NCBI GenBank assembly: GCA_903925435.1
Contig: CAIYFF010000287.1
Coordinates: 1-7,845, forward strand
Length of the DNA: 7,845 bases
From: an uncultured Planctomycetota bacterium
Lineage (GTDB): Bacteria > Planctomycetota > UBA1135 > UBA2386
Direction of reading: 5' to 3'
This document shows, piece after piece, positions 1 to 6,215 of this stretch; position 1 is the first letter of the stretch, and every line of letters begins with the position of its first letter. The notes below the pieces were generated by a model. That model had not been told where the DNA came from. It ran no database searches and saw only the letters and a program-made list of their open reading frames with translations. The position numbers and the translations under genes were made by a program.

Positions 1-234
1 CTGGTTCGCCATCCAGTCCTCGCGCGTCATGAACGGCAGGCGCCGGATGTCGTCGAGCGTGCGGATCTGCTCCGGCGTGACCTTGGCCTTCTCGTAGAGA
101 CGACGGTGGAACGGCGACAGGTGCCACGCGCGTTCGACGAGCCGCTGCAGCTTGTGCAGTTGCAGCGCACGCAGTTGCTCCTTGGGCAACGTCTCGGTTT
201 TCGGGTTCCAGTAGGCGGGCAAGGTCGCGTTCAC
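1..234 (-). CDS. Phenylacetate-CoA ligase-like adenylate-forming enzyme, N-terminus (partial)
   Basis: Only the first 78 residues lie in the window; the gene continues past position 1. The start VNATLPAYWNPKTETLP, followed by an LRALQL helix, a LVERAW...SPFHRRLYEKA block and a LDDIRRLPFMTREDW block, is the typical N-terminal layout of the PaaK family (YWN...E..P...L..LQL..L...V..A...SPFYR, then LPFT.K.D). Enzymes of this family activate phenylacetate or related aryl acids to CoA thioesters with ATP in the cytoplasm. I chose the GTG at 234-232 because a GGAG Shine-Dalgarno (244-241) sits 6 nt upstream. An in-frame GTG at 246-244 is possible but is preceded only by pyrimidines. The ATP-binding and catalytic regions are outside the window, so the substrate cannot be judged. 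The gene diverges from the DUF4388-motAB block and shares its strand with the distant acyl-CoA operon. Confidence 0.82.
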   Translation of the reverse strand, partial: MNATLPAYWNPKTETLPKEQLRALQLHKLQRLVERAWHLSPFHRRLYEKAKVTPEQIRTLDDIRRLPFMTREDWMANQ

Positions 235-246
235 GAGAGGCTCCAC

Positions 247-468
247 GAGGAGAGAGGAATGGGCAGCCTAGGAGCCGCGCGGCGGTTCGCCAAACGCGGA
301 GGTTGTTCGCTGGAGAGGCCAGCCTTGTCCGCGCGCGTCGTCATCACGTCGCGACAGCGAGGTTTGTCGCGCAACGCGGGTGGCACGCTGTTGTGGGTTC
401 ATGTCTCGCCGCGGGACCGAGCGCAGCTCGGCTCCGGTTTCTCCCGACCCGATGCCGATCGGATCCGC
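247..468. other. Divergent intergenic region between the CoA ligase and the DUF4388 gene
   Basis: This 222-bp stretch separates two divergent genes and should hold promoters for both. Besides the weak minus-strand promoter candidate, it contains a small hairpin, CCGAGC (417-422) / GCTCGG (426-431) with a 3-nt loop, 38 bp before the DUF4388 start. A TGGCACG at 381-387 recalls the -24 box of a sigma-54 promoter but lacks a correctly spaced -12 GC. An open frame runs through from 106 into the DUF4388 gene, but its translation in this stretch is low-complexity and Arg-rich, matches no family I know, and is probably not coding. Confidence 0.4.
265..293 (-). promoter_or_regulatory. Possible sigma-70-type promoter for the CoA-ligase gene
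   Basis: On the minus strand TTGGCG (293-288) and TAGGCT (270-265) are separated by exactly 17 bp, about 20-30 bp before the start of the ligase gene. Each box matches only three of six consensus bases, and in a GC-rich genome such pairs arise by chance, so this is only a candidate. Confidence 0.2.
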
Positions 469-1326
469 ATGAAGGACCTCCAAGCCTTCCCTCCATCCGC
501 GGCAGCATCGTTGGTGTCGGGCTATTGCACGGACTTCATCGAGCTTGCGTCCAACATGGCGCAGACGCTCGAGCAAGTGACGATGCGCGGGCTCGATATC
601 GGCAATAGCACGGAGGAGTTGGCGCGCGTCGAACGCGGCATGCGCGCGCTCGCGGATGCGATCCATGATGCGATCGGCAAGGTGGGGCCCACGAAGGCGG
701 CGAGCCATGCTGCAACCCAACGCGCCCCGGTCGCGGTTGCGCCGCGCAATCCCATCGCAGCGCCGACTGCTGCTACGCCGCGGCCCGTGGCCAACGCCGC
801 GCCCGCTGTCTCGAAGCCACAGCCAGCGCTCTCGTCGCACGCGGTGACCACCGCCGGCACAACGACGCTGCAAGGCAACTCCGACACGCTGCCGATGCGC
901 TCGGTGTTTCAGTTTCTGTCGCGCACGCGCAAGAACGGAATGCTGCACGTCGCGATCGACATGGAGAAGGTGCGCTTTCAGTTCGTCGACGGTTGTCTCG
1001 TCGGCACTAGTTCGACGCAGTCGCCTTCTACGGAGAGCCTCGGCAACGTGCTCGCAGAACTCGGCTTCGTCGACGCAAACGAAGTGGCGCCGATCGTGAA
1101 GCAGCATGGCGATGGACGGCAGCGCCTTGGTTCTGTCTTGCTGCAGATGGGACGCATCACGCACGAACAGTTGGCGCAAGCCGTGGAGTTGCAGACCTCG
1201 CGTCGCTTCCACCGCATCGTCGAAGCGCGTCACGTGTCGTATGAGTTTCACGCCGAGTCTGACCATGGCGAGGGCGGCATGCGCATCCGCTCGGCAGCGC
1301 CGCAAAGCGGCAATCCCAAGCGCTGA
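469..1326 (+). CDS. DUF4388 protein with MshEN-like tandem motif (putative c-di-GMP effector)
   Basis: The protein has 285 aa from the ATG at 469. The open frame extends upstream to 106, but that part looks non-coding and Arg-rich, and this ATG begins a helical segment; the SD (GGA at 461-463) is weak. Visible layout: an alpha-helical N-terminus (about 1-73), an Ala/Pro-rich linker (about 75-130), then a DUF4388 domain from L134 with VFQFLSRTRKNGMLHV (146-161) and FVDGCLVG (172-179). Residues 190-242 form two consecutive 24-residue units (190-213 and 219-242) with a 5-residue spacer. They follow the spacing RLGxxLxxxGxLxxxxLxxxLxxQ known for MshEN c-di-GMP-binding domains. The second unit keeps R219, L220, G221, G228, L235 and Q242; in the first, R is S190 and Q is H213. 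No signal peptide or membrane segment is seen. It lies 137 bp before motA on the same strand, so a role in motor or surface-motility control is inferred, not shown. Confidence 0.75.
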   Translation: MKDLQAFPPSAAASLVSGYCTDFIELASNMAQTLEQVTMRGLDIGNSTEELARVERGMRALADAIHDAIGKVGPTKAASHAATQRAPVAVAPRNPIAAPTAATPRPVANAAPAVSKPQPALSSHAVTTAGTTTLQGNSDTLPMRSVFQFLSRTRKNGMLHVAIDMEKVRFQFVDGCLVGTSSTQSPSTESLGNVLAELGFVDANEVAPIVKQHGDGRQRLGSVLLQMGRITHEQLAQAVELQTSRRFHRIVEARHVSYEFHAESDHGEGGMRIRSAAPQSGNPKR

Positions 1327-1463
1327 CCTGAAGATCGCCGCGCTCCTCTGTCGCGGTTCGCGCACTCGTCGCGCCGTTGCCATCGTGCCTTCTGCATGTC
1401 CTGCAGCGGGCGCCCGTCGCATGCCGAAGTCTGCGACGCACCGCACCTTGGGATTTGGCAACG

Positions 1464-2240
1464 ATGGACATCTTCACCCCGATCGGACTCGCGCTCGCCT
1501 TCATCGGCATCATCGGCGGCATGATCCTCGAAGGCGGCCACCCGACGGCGCTGCTGCAGCTGACAGCCTTCATGATCGTGATCCTCGGCTCGCTCGGCGC
1601 GACGTTCGTCGCCACGGTGCCGAGCGACCTCGGGTTCGCGGTGCAGTCGCTGAAGCGCGTGTTCATGCCGCCCAAGTACGACTTCCACGGGCTGATGGAG
1701 AAGGTGCTTGAGCTTGCCAACCTTGCGCGTCGCGAGGGTTTGCTCGCGCTCGAGACCTACGCCAACAGCGGGCAGGGCGACCCGTTCCTCGTGAAGTGCC
1801 TCACGCTCGCGATCGACGGCAGCTCGGCCGAAGCGATCCGCGAAGCGGTCGAGATCGACATGCACATCTCCGAGGAAGACCAGAAGGCGGGCATGAAGTT
1901 CTGGGAGACCTGGGGCGCGCTCGCGCCGACGGTTGGCGTGCTCGGCGCAGTGCTCGGCCTCATGCACGTGATGAGCGTGCTCGACCAGCCTGAGCTGATC
2001 GGTCCTGGCATCGCCGTCGCGTTCGTCGCGACGGTTTACGGCGTCGGCTTCGCCAACGTCGTTTGCCTGCCGATGTCGTTCAAGTTGAAGCGCCACATCG
2101 AGCACGAGCAGTTGCTGAAGCAGATGGTTCTCGAAGGCGTCGTCGGCATCCAATCCGGCGTCGCGCCCGGCGCGCTGCGCAGCAAGCTCAAGACCTACCT
2201 CGGCAGCCACGGCGGCGGCGCCGCGGACAAGAAGCACTGA
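1464..2240 (+). CDS. motA: Flagellar motor stator protein MotA (PomA-like)
   Basis: The protein is 258 aa, the usual size for the short PomA/MotA branch. MotA forms the pentameric ring of the stator channel in the inner membrane and pushes on the rotor protein FliG. Four membrane segments are visible at about 4-22, 32-53, 151-171 and 182-204. A cytoplasmic loop holds the conserved LARREGLLALE block (R89/R90, E91, E97), the charged region that contacts FliG. TM3 starts with GALAPTVGVLGAVLGLMH (P155 corresponds to the channel proline P173 of E. coli MotA), and TM4 has GVGFANVVCLPM (P203, like P222). The ATG at 1464 starts the family-typical MDIFTPIGL; the open frame reaches back to 1377 but the extra residues are not MotA-like. 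Only a weak SD (GGGA, 1450-1453) precedes it. motB follows after 23 bp, so the two are probably co-transcribed. Confidence 0.95.
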   Translation: MDIFTPIGLALAFIGIIGGMILEGGHPTALLQLTAFMIVILGSLGATFVATVPSDLGFAVQSLKRVFMPPKYDFHGLMEKVLELANLARREGLLALETYANSGQGDPFLVKCLTLAIDGSSAEAIREAVEIDMHISEEDQKAGMKFWETWGALAPTVGVLGAVLGLMHVMSVLDQPELIGPGIAVAFVATVYGVGFANVVCLPMSFKLKRHIEHEQLLKQMVLEGVVGIQSGVAPGALRSKLKTYLGSHGGGAADKKH

Positions 2241-2263
2241 TCGCTGGCTAACGAGATCGCGCC

Positions 2264-3013
2264 ATGGCGAAGAAGCACAAGCACGAAGAACACGTCAACC
2301 ACGAACGATGGGTCATTTCGTTCGCGGACATGATGACGCTGTTGTTCGCGTTGTTCGTCGTGCTCTACGCGCTCGGCCAAGCGGATCTCAGCAAGGCCAA
2401 GCAGCTCAAGGACTCGATCCAGTTCGCGTTCCACATCGCCGGCGAAGGCAAGACGAAGGACGACGGCATCTTCGAAAAGCAGAAGGGTGGCGGCGAGACG
2501 ATCATGCCTGCGCCTCTCGTCAACGCGCAGGACGGCTCGATGAAGGAGTTCTTGCAGGAGACGCTGCCGCGTGAGTTCGAGGAAGTGACTGGCAGCTCGA
2601 TCGACATCGTGATGACCGACGACACGATCACGATGCGCGCGGCGCTCTCATCGTTCTTCGACTCGAGCCGCGCCTTCCCGATCAAGCCCGACGTGTTCAA
2701 CTGGCTGGTCCGCGCTGCGCAAGGAGCGGTCAACTACACGAGCGACCTGCGCATCATCATCGAGGCGCCCGATGTCATCCTTGGCGTCGGCGAGAACAAC
2801 CGTCCGCACACGTCCCTGGAACTGTGCGACAAGCGCCTGTGGACGCTGCGCAAGGCGTTGCTCGGCGTGCCAGAGATTCGTCCGCACCTGGTGCGCATCG
2901 AACTCGGCCAGCAGAAGGACGCAGCGCCAGGAAGCGCGCGCGCGGCGGCGGACTGGGAAGACCGCGCGCAGGTCATCCTCGCGTTCAGCAATCGGCGGCC
3001 CGAGAACCGCTGA
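2264..3013 (+). CDS. motB: Flagellar motor stator protein MotB with divergent OmpA-like domain
   Basis: The protein has 249 aa. MotB forms the dimeric plug of the stator, carries the ion-binding aspartate and anchors the complex to peptidoglycan. A Lys/His-rich cytoplasmic N-terminus is followed by one membrane helix (about 16-38) with the signature WVISFADMMTLLFALFVV; D22 is the ion-binding residue (D32 in E. coli). The linker and plug region runs to about 110. The OmpA-like domain begins near 112 and is recognisable by SSFFDSSRAFPIKPD (129-143) and the final W231...R234...NRRPEN (243-248). Its core is unusual: the GHTD motif is EAPD (167-170), and the NxxLSxxRA helix is LELCDKRLWTL (185-195), so D170 and R191 may survive as ligands but with a longer spacing. 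The SD is weak (GAG, 2253-2255). The gene is last in the motility block and its stop lies within a hairpin. Confidence 0.92.
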   Translation: MAKKHKHEEHVNHERWVISFADMMTLLFALFVVLYALGQADLSKAKQLKDSIQFAFHIAGEGKTKDDGIFEKQKGGGETIMPAPLVNAQDGSMKEFLQETLPREFEEVTGSSIDIVMTDDTITMRAALSSFFDSSRAFPIKPDVFNWLVRAAQGAVNYTSDLRIIIEAPDVILGVGENNRPHTSLELCDKRLWTLRKALLGVPEIRPHLVRIELGQQKDAAPGSARAAADWEDRAQVILAFSNRRPENR

Positions 3014-3022
3014 GGTTCTCGG
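3000..3022. terminator. Perfect hairpin across the motB stop codon, possible bidirectional terminator
   Basis: CCGAGAACC (3000-3008) and GGTTCTCGG (3014-3022) form a perfect 9-bp stem with the loop GCTGA, which contains the motB TGA. It lies at the junction of two convergent genes only 17 bp apart. No U-tract follows on either strand, so termination is inferred from position and symmetry; it may instead protect mRNA 3' ends. Confidence 0.5.
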
Positions 3023-3030
3023 TCAGGCGC

Positions 3031-4236
3031 TCACTTCGCCTTCGACGTGAGCGCGCGCGCGAGCAGCGTCTTCTGGATCAACGTCGCGCCTTCGTAGATG
3101 CGCAGCGCTTGGATGTCGCGGAGCAAGCGCTCCGGCACGCACGCCGACGAGTACCCACGCGCGCCGTGCAGTTGCAGCGACTGGTCGGCTGCGTGTGCGG
3201 CGGCCTCGGTCGCGGCGAGCTTCGCCATCGCGAGGTCGGCCCCGGTCTCGATGCCTGCGTCGCGGCGGCGCGCGCAGCGGTGCACGAGGCCGCGGTTTTG
3301 ATGCAGCGAAGTCAGCATGTCGGCGAGTCGCTCTTGCACCATCTGGAACGTCGCGAGCGGCTTGCCGAACTGCTCGCGCTGCGACGTGAACTCGACCGCG
3401 GCTGCGAGCGCTGCGCGGTGGATGCCGACGGCGCCCGCGGCGACGGATAGACGTCCCGCGTGCAGGCCTGCCATGGCGATGGCAAAGCCCTCGCCGACTT
3501 TGCCGAGCATCGTGCCCGCCGAAAGCTCGACGCCTTCGAACGTCAGCGTCGCATGGTCGCTGCCGCGGTGGCCGAGTTCGATGCCTGGCATCGGCGCGCG
3601 CTTCAAGCCGTGCGCGTTGGTCTCGACCAAGAACGCGGTGATGCCGTTCTTGCCGAGCGCGGGATCGACGGTTGCGAACACGATCGCGACGTCCGCGACG
3701 CCGCCGTTGGTGATCCAGTGCTTCGTGCCATGGAGCGAGTAGCGATCGCCGCGCAGTTGCGCATGCGTGCGCAGCGACGCCGCGTCGCTGCCGGCGTCGG
3801 GCTCGGTCAGCGCAAAGCAGCCGATCGCTTTGCCCGACATCAACGACGGAAGCCAGCGGTCGCGTTGCGCTTGGTTGCCGTAGCGATGCAGCGTCGTTGC
3901 GACGAGGCCCGTCTGCACGGCGCAGAAGCCGCGCGCATTGCCGCACACGGCGCCGAGCTCTTCGTGCGCGATCGCATACTGCATCGCGGTCCATCCGCCG
4001 CCGCCCACCTCGCGCGGCAATGGGCCGCCGAGCACGCTTGCTGCGCCGAGATCCGTGACCGTCTCGCGGCGGAACGTGCGCTGCTCGTCGATTGCGCGCG
4101 CATGCGGCAGCAGCTTGTCGTGCGCGAATGCGCGAATGCGCTGCGCGAACTCGCGGTCTTGCGGCGAGAGGTCGGAGTCAGGCAACCAAACCGAACTCTG
4201 CGGTTCGCAGACGATCTTCTTCTCGGGAGCGCTCAT
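3031..4236 (-). CDS. Acyl-CoA dehydrogenase
   Basis: The protein is 401 aa, a normal length for this family of FAD enzymes, which desaturate acyl-CoA between C2 and C3 and pass electrons to electron-transfer flavoprotein. Recognisable parts: an N-terminal helical domain (LSPQDREFAQRIRAFA, from 23), the beta-domain signature CFALTEPDAGSD (140-151), KHWITNG (172-178), the C-terminal-domain FAD contacts QREQFGKPLATFQMVQERLADM (286-307, beginning and end cited) and QLHGARGYS (355-363). RIYEGAT near the end holds E382, the usual position of the catalytic base. The ATG start overlaps the crotonase stop in an ATGA, so translation is probably coupled. It is the last gene of the SDR-crotonase-dehydrogenase operon. 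Chain length or aryl specificity cannot be read from the sequence; glutaryl-CoA-dehydrogenase-like or aromatic-pathway members remain possible. Confidence 0.93.
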   Translation of the reverse strand: MSAPEKKIVCEPQSSVWLPDSDLSPQDREFAQRIRAFAHDKLLPHARAIDEQRTFRRETVTDLGAASVLGGPLPREVGGGGWTAMQYAIAHEELGAVCGNARGFCAVQTGLVATTLHRYGNQAQRDRWLPSLMSGKAIGCFALTEPDAGSDAASLRTHAQLRGDRYSLHGTKHWITNGGVADVAIVFATVDPALGKNGITAFLVETNAHGLKRAPMPGIELGHRGSDHATLTFEGVELSAGTMLGKVGEGFAIAMAGLHAGRLSVAAGAVGIHRAALAAAVEFTSQREQFGKPLATFQMVQERLADMLTSLHQNRGLVHRCARRRDAGIETGADLAMAKLAATEAAAHAADQSLQLHGARGYSSACVPERLLRDIQALRIYEGATLIQKTLLARALTSKAK

Positions 4237-5030
4237 CGTCCGCTGAAGCGCGGCTCGCGCTTCTCCGTCCAGGCCCGGAAGAACTCGAGGTGATCATGGC
4301 CGCGCAGCATCAACGCCTGCGCTTGCGCCTCCTGTTCGATCGCCGCGTCGAGGTCCATCATCCACTCTTGGTAGACCATCTTTTTGGTCATGCCGAGCGC
4401 GAGCAGCGGGCCAGCGGCGAGCTTGCGCGCGATCTGCATCGCGGTCGCGAGCGTGTCGTCCGGCTTGGTCACGCGATTGGCGAGACCGATGCGGAAGGAC
4501 TCGTGCGCATCGACCTTGTCGCCGAGCATCAACAACTCCATCGCGCGCCCCGTTCCGACCACGCGCGGCAGCAGCCACGCGGCGCCCATGTCTGCGCCGG
4601 TGAGGCCGACCTTGGTGAACAAGAACGCGAACTTCGCGGTCTCGGACATCACGCGGATGTCGCTCGCGAGCGCGAGCACGGAGCCTGCGCCCGCAGCGAT
4701 GCCGTTGATCGCAGCGACGATCGGCTTCTGCAGTTTGCACATGTTGCGCACGACGGCGCCGGTCATGCGCGTGAACTCCAGCGTCTCGTGCAGCTCGGAT
4801 TCGAGCAGCGGCGCGATGATCTCCTCGACGCTGCCGCCGCTGCAGAAGCCGCGGCCGCTGCCCGTGAGCACGATCGCCTTTACGGTGTCGTCTTCTTCGA
4901 GATCGCAGAACAGCCGTTCGAGCTGCGCGTAGATCTTGAAGGTCAGCGAGTTCAGCGTGTCAGGCCGATCGAACGTCAGCACGGCGACGCCGTCTGTGCC
5001 GCGTTCGAAGCGGAAGTCGTATTGGCTCAT
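4233..5030 (-). CDS. Enoyl-CoA hydratase/isomerase family protein (crotonase fold)
   Basis: The protein is 265 aa, typical for the crotonase superfamily, whose members hydrate, isomerise or cleave CoA thioesters held in an oxyanion hole. Visible are the N-terminal VAVLTFDRPDTLNSL (15-29), first oxyanion loop GRGFCSGGSV (59-68), second loop NGIAAGAGS (109-117), and the C-terminal FFRAWTEKREPRFSG. By eye alignment the two catalytic glutamates of classical hydratase (E144, E164 in the rat enzyme) are V118 and F138. D147 in GLTGADMG (142-149) is the best remaining acid, as in subfamilies that use Asp. Straight 2-enoyl-CoA hydratase activity is therefore uncertain. The ATG at 5030 has a GAGG Shine-Dalgarno (5041-5038) 7 nt upstream. 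It lies 80 bp after the SDR gene and overlaps the dehydrogenase start by 4 nt. Calls such as PaaG-like isomerase or ring-derived dienoyl-CoA hydratase are alternatives. Confidence 0.9.
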   Translation of the reverse strand: MSQYDFRFERGTDGVAVLTFDRPDTLNSLTFKIYAQLERLFCDLEEDDTVKAIVLTGSGRGFCSGGSVEEIIAPLLESELHETLEFTRMTGAVVRNMCKLQKPIVAAINGIAAGAGSVLALASDIRVMSETAKFAFLFTKVGLTGADMGAAWLLPRVVGTGRAMELLMLGDKVDAHESFRIGLANRVTKPDDTLATAMQIARKLAAGPLLALGMTKKMVYQEWMMDLDAAIEQEAQAQALMLRGHDHLEFFRAWTEKREPRFSGR

Positions 5031-5110
5031 CGGGGATCCTCGGGGCGCCGCACAGTAGGAGCGTGCGCGCGCGCGACCAAGCGCGCCTTCGTTTGACGGC
5101 GGATGCGCAC

Positions 5111-5881
5111 TCAGTCGAGGAACGCAGGCGGATCGCGGTCCATCACGAACGTGCAGCCAAGCGGCCGTTCGGCGACGAGGCGCGCGACAGTCGCGGCGAC
5201 TTCGGCTGGCGTGTGCATGCGGCGAATGACGTTCTGCTCCGCCATCTTCTGCATCGCCTGATCCTTCGTGAGCTTGCCGCGCGCCGCGATGGCCGCGGCG
5301 GCGCTGCGCGTGATCTCGGTGTCGACGAAGCCCGGGCACACGGCGTAGGCGCGGAGGTCGGTGCCCTGCAGCTCTGTTGCGAGTGCGCGCGTGAGCCCGA
5401 CCATCGCGTGCTTTGCTGCCGTGTATGCCGACGTGAACGGGAATGCGCGCAGCCCAGCGGTCGACGCTAGTTGCACGATGCAGCCGCGTCCGCGTTGCCG
5501 CATGCCGGGAAGCACGGCGCGCGCGAGCGCGAGTGGCGCCTTCACGTGCAAAGCGAACGTCTCGTCGAGCATCGCGTCGGTGGTCGCCTCGAACTTCGCC
5601 GTCGGCGCCGTGCCCGCGTTGTTGACGAGCACATCCGGCTCGCCGAATGCATCCCGCGCTCGTTGCAGCACGGTGTCGGCGCACGACGCGTCGCGCAGGT
5701 CGACCGCGCACGTCGCGGCTCGGAGCCCTTCGCGTTCGAGTTCTTGCTGGGCGCTGGCGAGCGCGGTGGCGTCGCGCGCAACGAGCAGGAGCGCGTGGCC
5801 TTTGCGGCCAAGCGCGCGCGCGATCTCGAGTCCGATGCCGCGGCTGCTGCCCGTGACGATGGCGACGCTGGTGGGGTTCAC
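5111..5881 (-). CDS. SDR family NAD(P)-dependent oxidoreductase
   Basis: The protein is 256 aa, a classical short-chain dehydrogenase/reductase. Evidence: the cofactor glycine motif TGSSRGIG (10-17), D61 after the third strand, NNAG (87-90), catalytic S140, the YTAAK pair Y153/K157, and PGFVDTEI (183-190). R14 in the glycine loop and R36 after the second strand would suit NADPH, but this is a weak guess. The start is GTG (5881-5879); an in-frame TAG at 5893-5891 excludes a longer protein, and no good SD is visible. As first gene of an operon with a crotonase and an acyl-CoA dehydrogenase, it plausibly oxidises a 3-hydroxyacyl-CoA or ring-hydroxylated CoA intermediate. The alternative is a FabG-like 3-oxoacyl reductase working in the reverse direction. 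Confidence 0.92.
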   Translation of the reverse strand: MNPTSVAIVTGSSRGIGLEIARALGRKGHALLLVARDATALASAQQELEREGLRAATCAVDLRDASCADTVLQRARDAFGEPDVLVNNAGTAPTAKFEATTDAMLDETFALHVKAPLALARAVLPGMRQRGRGCIVQLASTAGLRAFPFTSAYTAAKHAMVGLTRALATELQGTDLRAYAVCPGFVDTEITRSAAAAIAARGKLTKDQAMQKMAEQNVIRRMHTPAEVAATVARLVAERPLGCTFVMDRDPPAFLD

Positions 5882-5932
5882 GCTCGCAGGCTAGCCCGGC
5901 GAACGCAGCGACGCAGCAACGCCGACGGGCGA

Positions 5933-5945
5933 GCAGAAGTTCTGC
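5933..5945. promoter_or_regulatory. 13-bp palindrome upstream of the SDR operon, possible operator
   Basis: GCAGAA-G-TTCTGC is a perfect inverted repeat about 52 bp before the SDR start codon, where a repressor site for the acyl-CoA operon would be expected. No regulator gene is in the window, and 6-bp arms can occur by chance, so the function is a guess. Confidence 0.3.
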
Positions 5946-6032
5946 GACCAAGGCTCAAGCCGCGCGCTTCGAAACGCCGATAGCACCGGCAGGACAGGGA
6001 GGCAGGGAGTCAAGTTACGTGGACAACCCCTC

Positions 6033-6072
6033 GGGGCCCGGCGTGTGGGAGCGCCGGGCCCCTTACTTTTTT
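6033..6072 (+). terminator. Strong rho-independent terminator without an evident upstream gene
   Basis: GGGGCCCGGCG (6033-6043) pairs perfectly with CGCCGGGCCCC (6052-6062) over 11 bp, with an 8-nt loop, followed by TTACTTTTTT (6063-6072). The T-tract is only on the plus-strand side, so it stops rightward transcription. The nearest rightward gene upstream is motB, about 3 kb away beyond a convergent operon. It may end a small RNA, attenuate the leader of the gene at 6216, or block antisense transcription. Confidence 0.9.
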
Positions 6073-6215
6073 GTGCGCCCTGCCACCGCGACGAGCTGCG
6101 CATCTGCCGCGCCGTTGCGACGAACGAAGACTCGCGGCTCAGATCGCGGCATCGCAGCTTCGGTTTGTGGTCGCGATGCGCCGATGACATCGATGGTTCC
6201 GACGAGGTCCTTTGC

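Larger units (their letters stand above)
5882..6215. other. 334-bp region without a gene, upstream of two divergent genes
   Basis: This stretch lies between the minus-strand SDR operon and the plus-strand secreted-protein gene. It contains the 13-bp palindrome near the SDR start and, in its middle, a strong plus-strand intrinsic terminator (6033-6072). I see no ATG-started small ORF with coding character before the terminator on the plus strand, no tRNA-like cloverleaf and no riboswitch core I recognise. TTGACT on the minus strand (6013-6008) looks like a -35 box but has no -10 at the right distance. A good SD (GAGG, 6204-6207) precedes the downstream gene. Confidence 0.5.

Noticed and set aside
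381..395. Sigma-54 promoter (TGGCACG followed by TTGTG)
   Set aside because: The -24 half is perfect, but TTG is one base too close and the invariant GC of the -12 box is missing.
106..468. Upstream extension of the DUF4388 reading frame by 121 codons
   Set aside because: Its translation is Arg/Gly/Leu-rich without domain character, it overlaps the N-terminal part of the divergent CoA-ligase gene, and the ATG at 469 gives a sensible helical start.
1464..3013. Zorya-type defence module (ZorA/ZorB are MotA/MotB homologues)
   Set aside because: MotA has the standard 258-aa size and flagellar cytoplasmic loop without the long ZorA tail, and no ZorC, ZorD or ZorE gene follows; the neighbours are metabolic.
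5061..5075. Alternating purine-pyrimidine run (possible Z-DNA) between the SDR and crotonase genes
   Set aside because: Short CG alternations are expected in such GC-rich DNA and another occurs inside the dehydrogenase coding region; nothing else supports a function.
5048..5085. Internal promoter before the crotonase gene (TTGGTC, 17 bp, TACTGT on the minus strand)
   Set aside because: Both boxes match only three of six bases and the gene order already suggests an operon; too weak to list.
4233..5951. 572-codon minus-strand open frame and other long overlapping frames on both strands across the operon
   Set aside because: The upstream part is an Arg/Ala-rich shadow of the SDR gene in another frame; the real crotonase start is the ATG at 5030 with a GAGG ribosome-binding site.
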